Of a stretch of DNA of 64,000 nt, positions 61,801 to 64,000 are shown one piece after another. How positions within the stretch are numbered: position 1 is the stretch's first letter; every line of letters starts with the position of its first letter. The notes under the pieces were generated by a model that was not told where the DNA came from, did no database searches, and worked only from the letters and a program-made list of their open reading frames with translations. Both the position numbers and the translations under genes were made by a program. The stretch comes from Drosophila pseudoobscura (taxonomy: Eukaryota > Arthropoda > Insecta > Diptera > Drosophilidae). The stretch lies in assembly GCF_009870125.1 (NCBI RefSeq), contig NC_046683.1:45585869-45649868 (forward strand), read 5' to 3'.

Positions 61801-64000
61801 GCCACATGCCTGATATTGAAAACGTTGATCCATAACAAGATGATTTCACTTGAGAAATAATAACTTTATCATGAAAATTGAAGTGAAAGACAAAAGAACT
61901 GAATCCATGACTTCAGCTTGTGGGTCTCCTTTGGTTTCATCAGTAAGTATCGCTGAGTCGTTTAAGCTTTATAAACCAATTTGATGCAAAAACCATAAGT
62001 CAACAGAGCTATGAAGAGGGTCAAAACTATTTAAGCGTGTTTGCCAAACACTCCAGCCCTCCGACGTTCGCATAATTTCCGCTCAGGGACCTTAATGGAT
62101 CTTAGAGAATGAGTTAATCCGCATAGCAGCTCGCAGATCTTTCATGATTTCAATTTGCTATTGAGAAATTGTACCAATGGCAAGGGCAGGGGCAGTTGCA
62201 GCAGGTAGCTTCATATCAGATCCAGTATATCAATCATCTAGTCATAAAGACCCACCTGTCGTGCAGGTACACGGGGTTATTTTCGTGGCCCGATGACTCA
62301 CTGAGAGAAAACTGAGAACCGACACATTCGAAGGAAATCGGACCTTTAGGTGTAGGTGTAGGAGTGGGGTGACGATTCGAGGGTTTCTCCAATTAGGCAA
62401 AATGAATGAGCGGCCCTAGTCATGTGCTTTAATTAAGGTTAAACGAAGTGTACGTCCGTCTCTGGTTGCCGTGTTTGTGGATGCCCCAACATAATTGTCT
62501 GCGTGCCACAGCCATACAAATCTGTCAGATACACATACTACTAGTTCGCTTAGCAGTTGTGGGCAAGCACGAACGGCATAAATGAAGCGGCTAATAGGCC
62601 ACCCAACATCGCACCAGCGCGTCGTCACACCCTCTCGATGTATGGAAGAGCGGAGTGAATACACAATTATTCCGGCTGCTCCCAGGACCCAACCAATGTC
62701 CTCCTGGTGCGTGGAACACAGGCGGCACGCTTGAGGCGGAATCGGAATATGTTTGGCTGCGGCTGAGATGACAGTCCGATTATGCATCAGGGGCTGCCCA
62801 ATGTGGCGTGAACCAGTCGCAAACTTGGACTATGGCCTACTACCCATCGATTCTTTCAAAGGGAATTGGGCGCAAAATGGGCCGCAACCAAATGGCGGCA
62901 GAGGCACGGAATCCACGGGAAACTGACAGCTGGCGGATCGATCCGGCAAACTAAAACTGTCGACGGATAGACCCACAATTGCATATAAAATTTTATCTCC
63001 GCAAAAATAACAAAAGAACAAGAACAATTGGAGTCAAGAGGCATTGACTGTGCGCTTAGTACCCAACGTCTTCCACAGATGCTGACTTTCGCAGCAGAGA
63101 GGATGGGGTTTGGTCAGCTAGATCTGCTCTAGTTTCCAAGAAGAAGCCCTAATGCGCTTAACAATGAGGAGTAGGAGGAGGAGGAGCGGCAGAAGCAGCA
63201 GTCCATCCAAGCAAACATTAAAAGAAATCATCAGTAGCATCACCTTTTGTCGGGGGTCCTGAACCGGGCTAAGCCCATCATGGGATCTCTAATGCTGGAA
63301 TCGCAGCATGCTGTCGCAGGTGTTGGACCTGAGAACTGATATACAAATATTTGCGAATACAATCCTAATCGGATTACCCTTTAAACAAATCAAGGGGCTG
63401 GAAACTTGGGTTCTTCTGCTATTGACTCATATCCTGGTACAACGTAATCCCTGGCAGTCAATGAGCTCAATCCGAACCCGCTGCGACAGCACGTTCCTAT
63501 CGTTTTGACGCTTTAAACCAGCCCCGACAGCCAAGGGCAGGCGTTCTCGTGGACTATCACGGATCAGCAAATAACTCAATTTGGGGAACACTTAACTTTT
63601 ACCATCGTGAACAAACTCAAACAAATGTCAAAATCAAAACGAGAGTGGATTGCGTAGAAAATTAATGGCGGATGGGGCGGGGAACGGGAGTCCAATCAAA
63701 ATCAATACAAAACTCAGGTAGAGCAAATTGCTAATACATTAAGTATACGCCGTGCGGCCACGTCCATTACACACAGTCAATTGGCCGACGCCCACGCCCA
63801 CGCCCCCGTATTTTTGGGCCAAACTTCATGGTCAGAGTCCTAGTTCTCTCAATGTCTTTAACCGCTTAATCAACTGGCATAGTCAACCAGAGCCAGAGCC
63901 GGAGCCAAACCAAATTGAACGGCTGGCGAGCCCAGAAATCTAGATTTACCCAGCTAAAATGGGAGGGCGTACAGCTCATGGAGCTGGAGCAGCTTGTGCG
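55893..64000. other. Gene-free right end of the window
   Basis: No coding exon or RNA gene is supported in about 8.1 kb. ORFs up to about 136 codons are present on both strands but are low-complexity or lack recognisable domains and convincing splice signals. The region contains ordinary fly intergenic features: GGCATTGG repeats, T-rich tracts at 61697-61730 and TGGCAGTG-type motifs. It may be upstream regulatory DNA of CrzR or an intron of a gene starting beyond the window. Confidence 0.5.

Noticed and set aside
62416..62787. 123-codon minus-strand ORF near the right end
   Set aside because: No domain, odd composition and no exon signals; treated as chance.
1..64000. tRNA, microRNA or CRISPR-like arrays
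   Set aside because: No intact tRNA A/B box pair, no recognised mature microRNA, and the repeats seen are simple microsatellites without spacers.

Overview
The window reads as a Drosophila-type insect nuclear genome. Short GT-AG introns split polyQ/polyA-rich coding exons, CAG/CAA repeats, (GA)n, (CA)n and (TAA)n microsatellites are everywhere, DREF-type promoter elements are present, and the corazonin receptor and Lsm2 are both encoded. Linkage of those two genes suggests Muller element D (3L of D. melanogaster) from memory. I cannot fix the species, though an obscura-group fly would fit. No rRNA, tRNA or CRISPR was seen.

Layout. 1-3 kb: no gene recognised. 3.0-4.1 kb: two small intronless genes of unknown function, divergent, sharing a 235-bp promoter. 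4.1-24.3 kb: low-complexity DNA that is probably the upstream and first-intron territory of the zinc-finger gene. It holds a purine-rich candidate 5' UTR exon with a strong donor at 9994 and a strong acceptor at 23790. 24.3-27.6 kb: a five-exon, 833-aa, nine-finger C2H2 protein. Its stop codon is TGA followed by C, and the same frame stays open for a further 129 codons. 28-38 kb: A-rich, gene-free DNA with several AATAAA signals on the + strand, read as an exceptionally long 3' UTR (about 10 kb). 38.0-39.7 kb: two tandem, intronless minus-strand paralogues, perhaps sperm-axoneme proteins, ending tail to tail with that UTR. 39.9-41.1 kb: a dispersed-repeat remnant and a diverged local duplication. 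41.8-42.2 kb: Lsm2, three exons, with a DRE just upstream. 45.3-51.8 kb, minus strand: the five-exon corazonin receptor CrzR. 52-64 kb: mostly gene-free upstream DNA with one unidentified exon-like ORF at 55.55-55.89 kb.

The genes do not form a pathway. They are a transcription factor with expected A-tract specificity, an RNA-processing housekeeping gene, a neuropeptide receptor and several small lineage-specific genes. The most unusual locus is the zinc-finger gene. It combines a duplicated four-finger block whose eight recognition helices all carry Gln at both -1 and +6, a GC-AG intron, an in-frame retainable intron, a candidate readthrough extension, start-stop uORFs and a very long 3' UTR.
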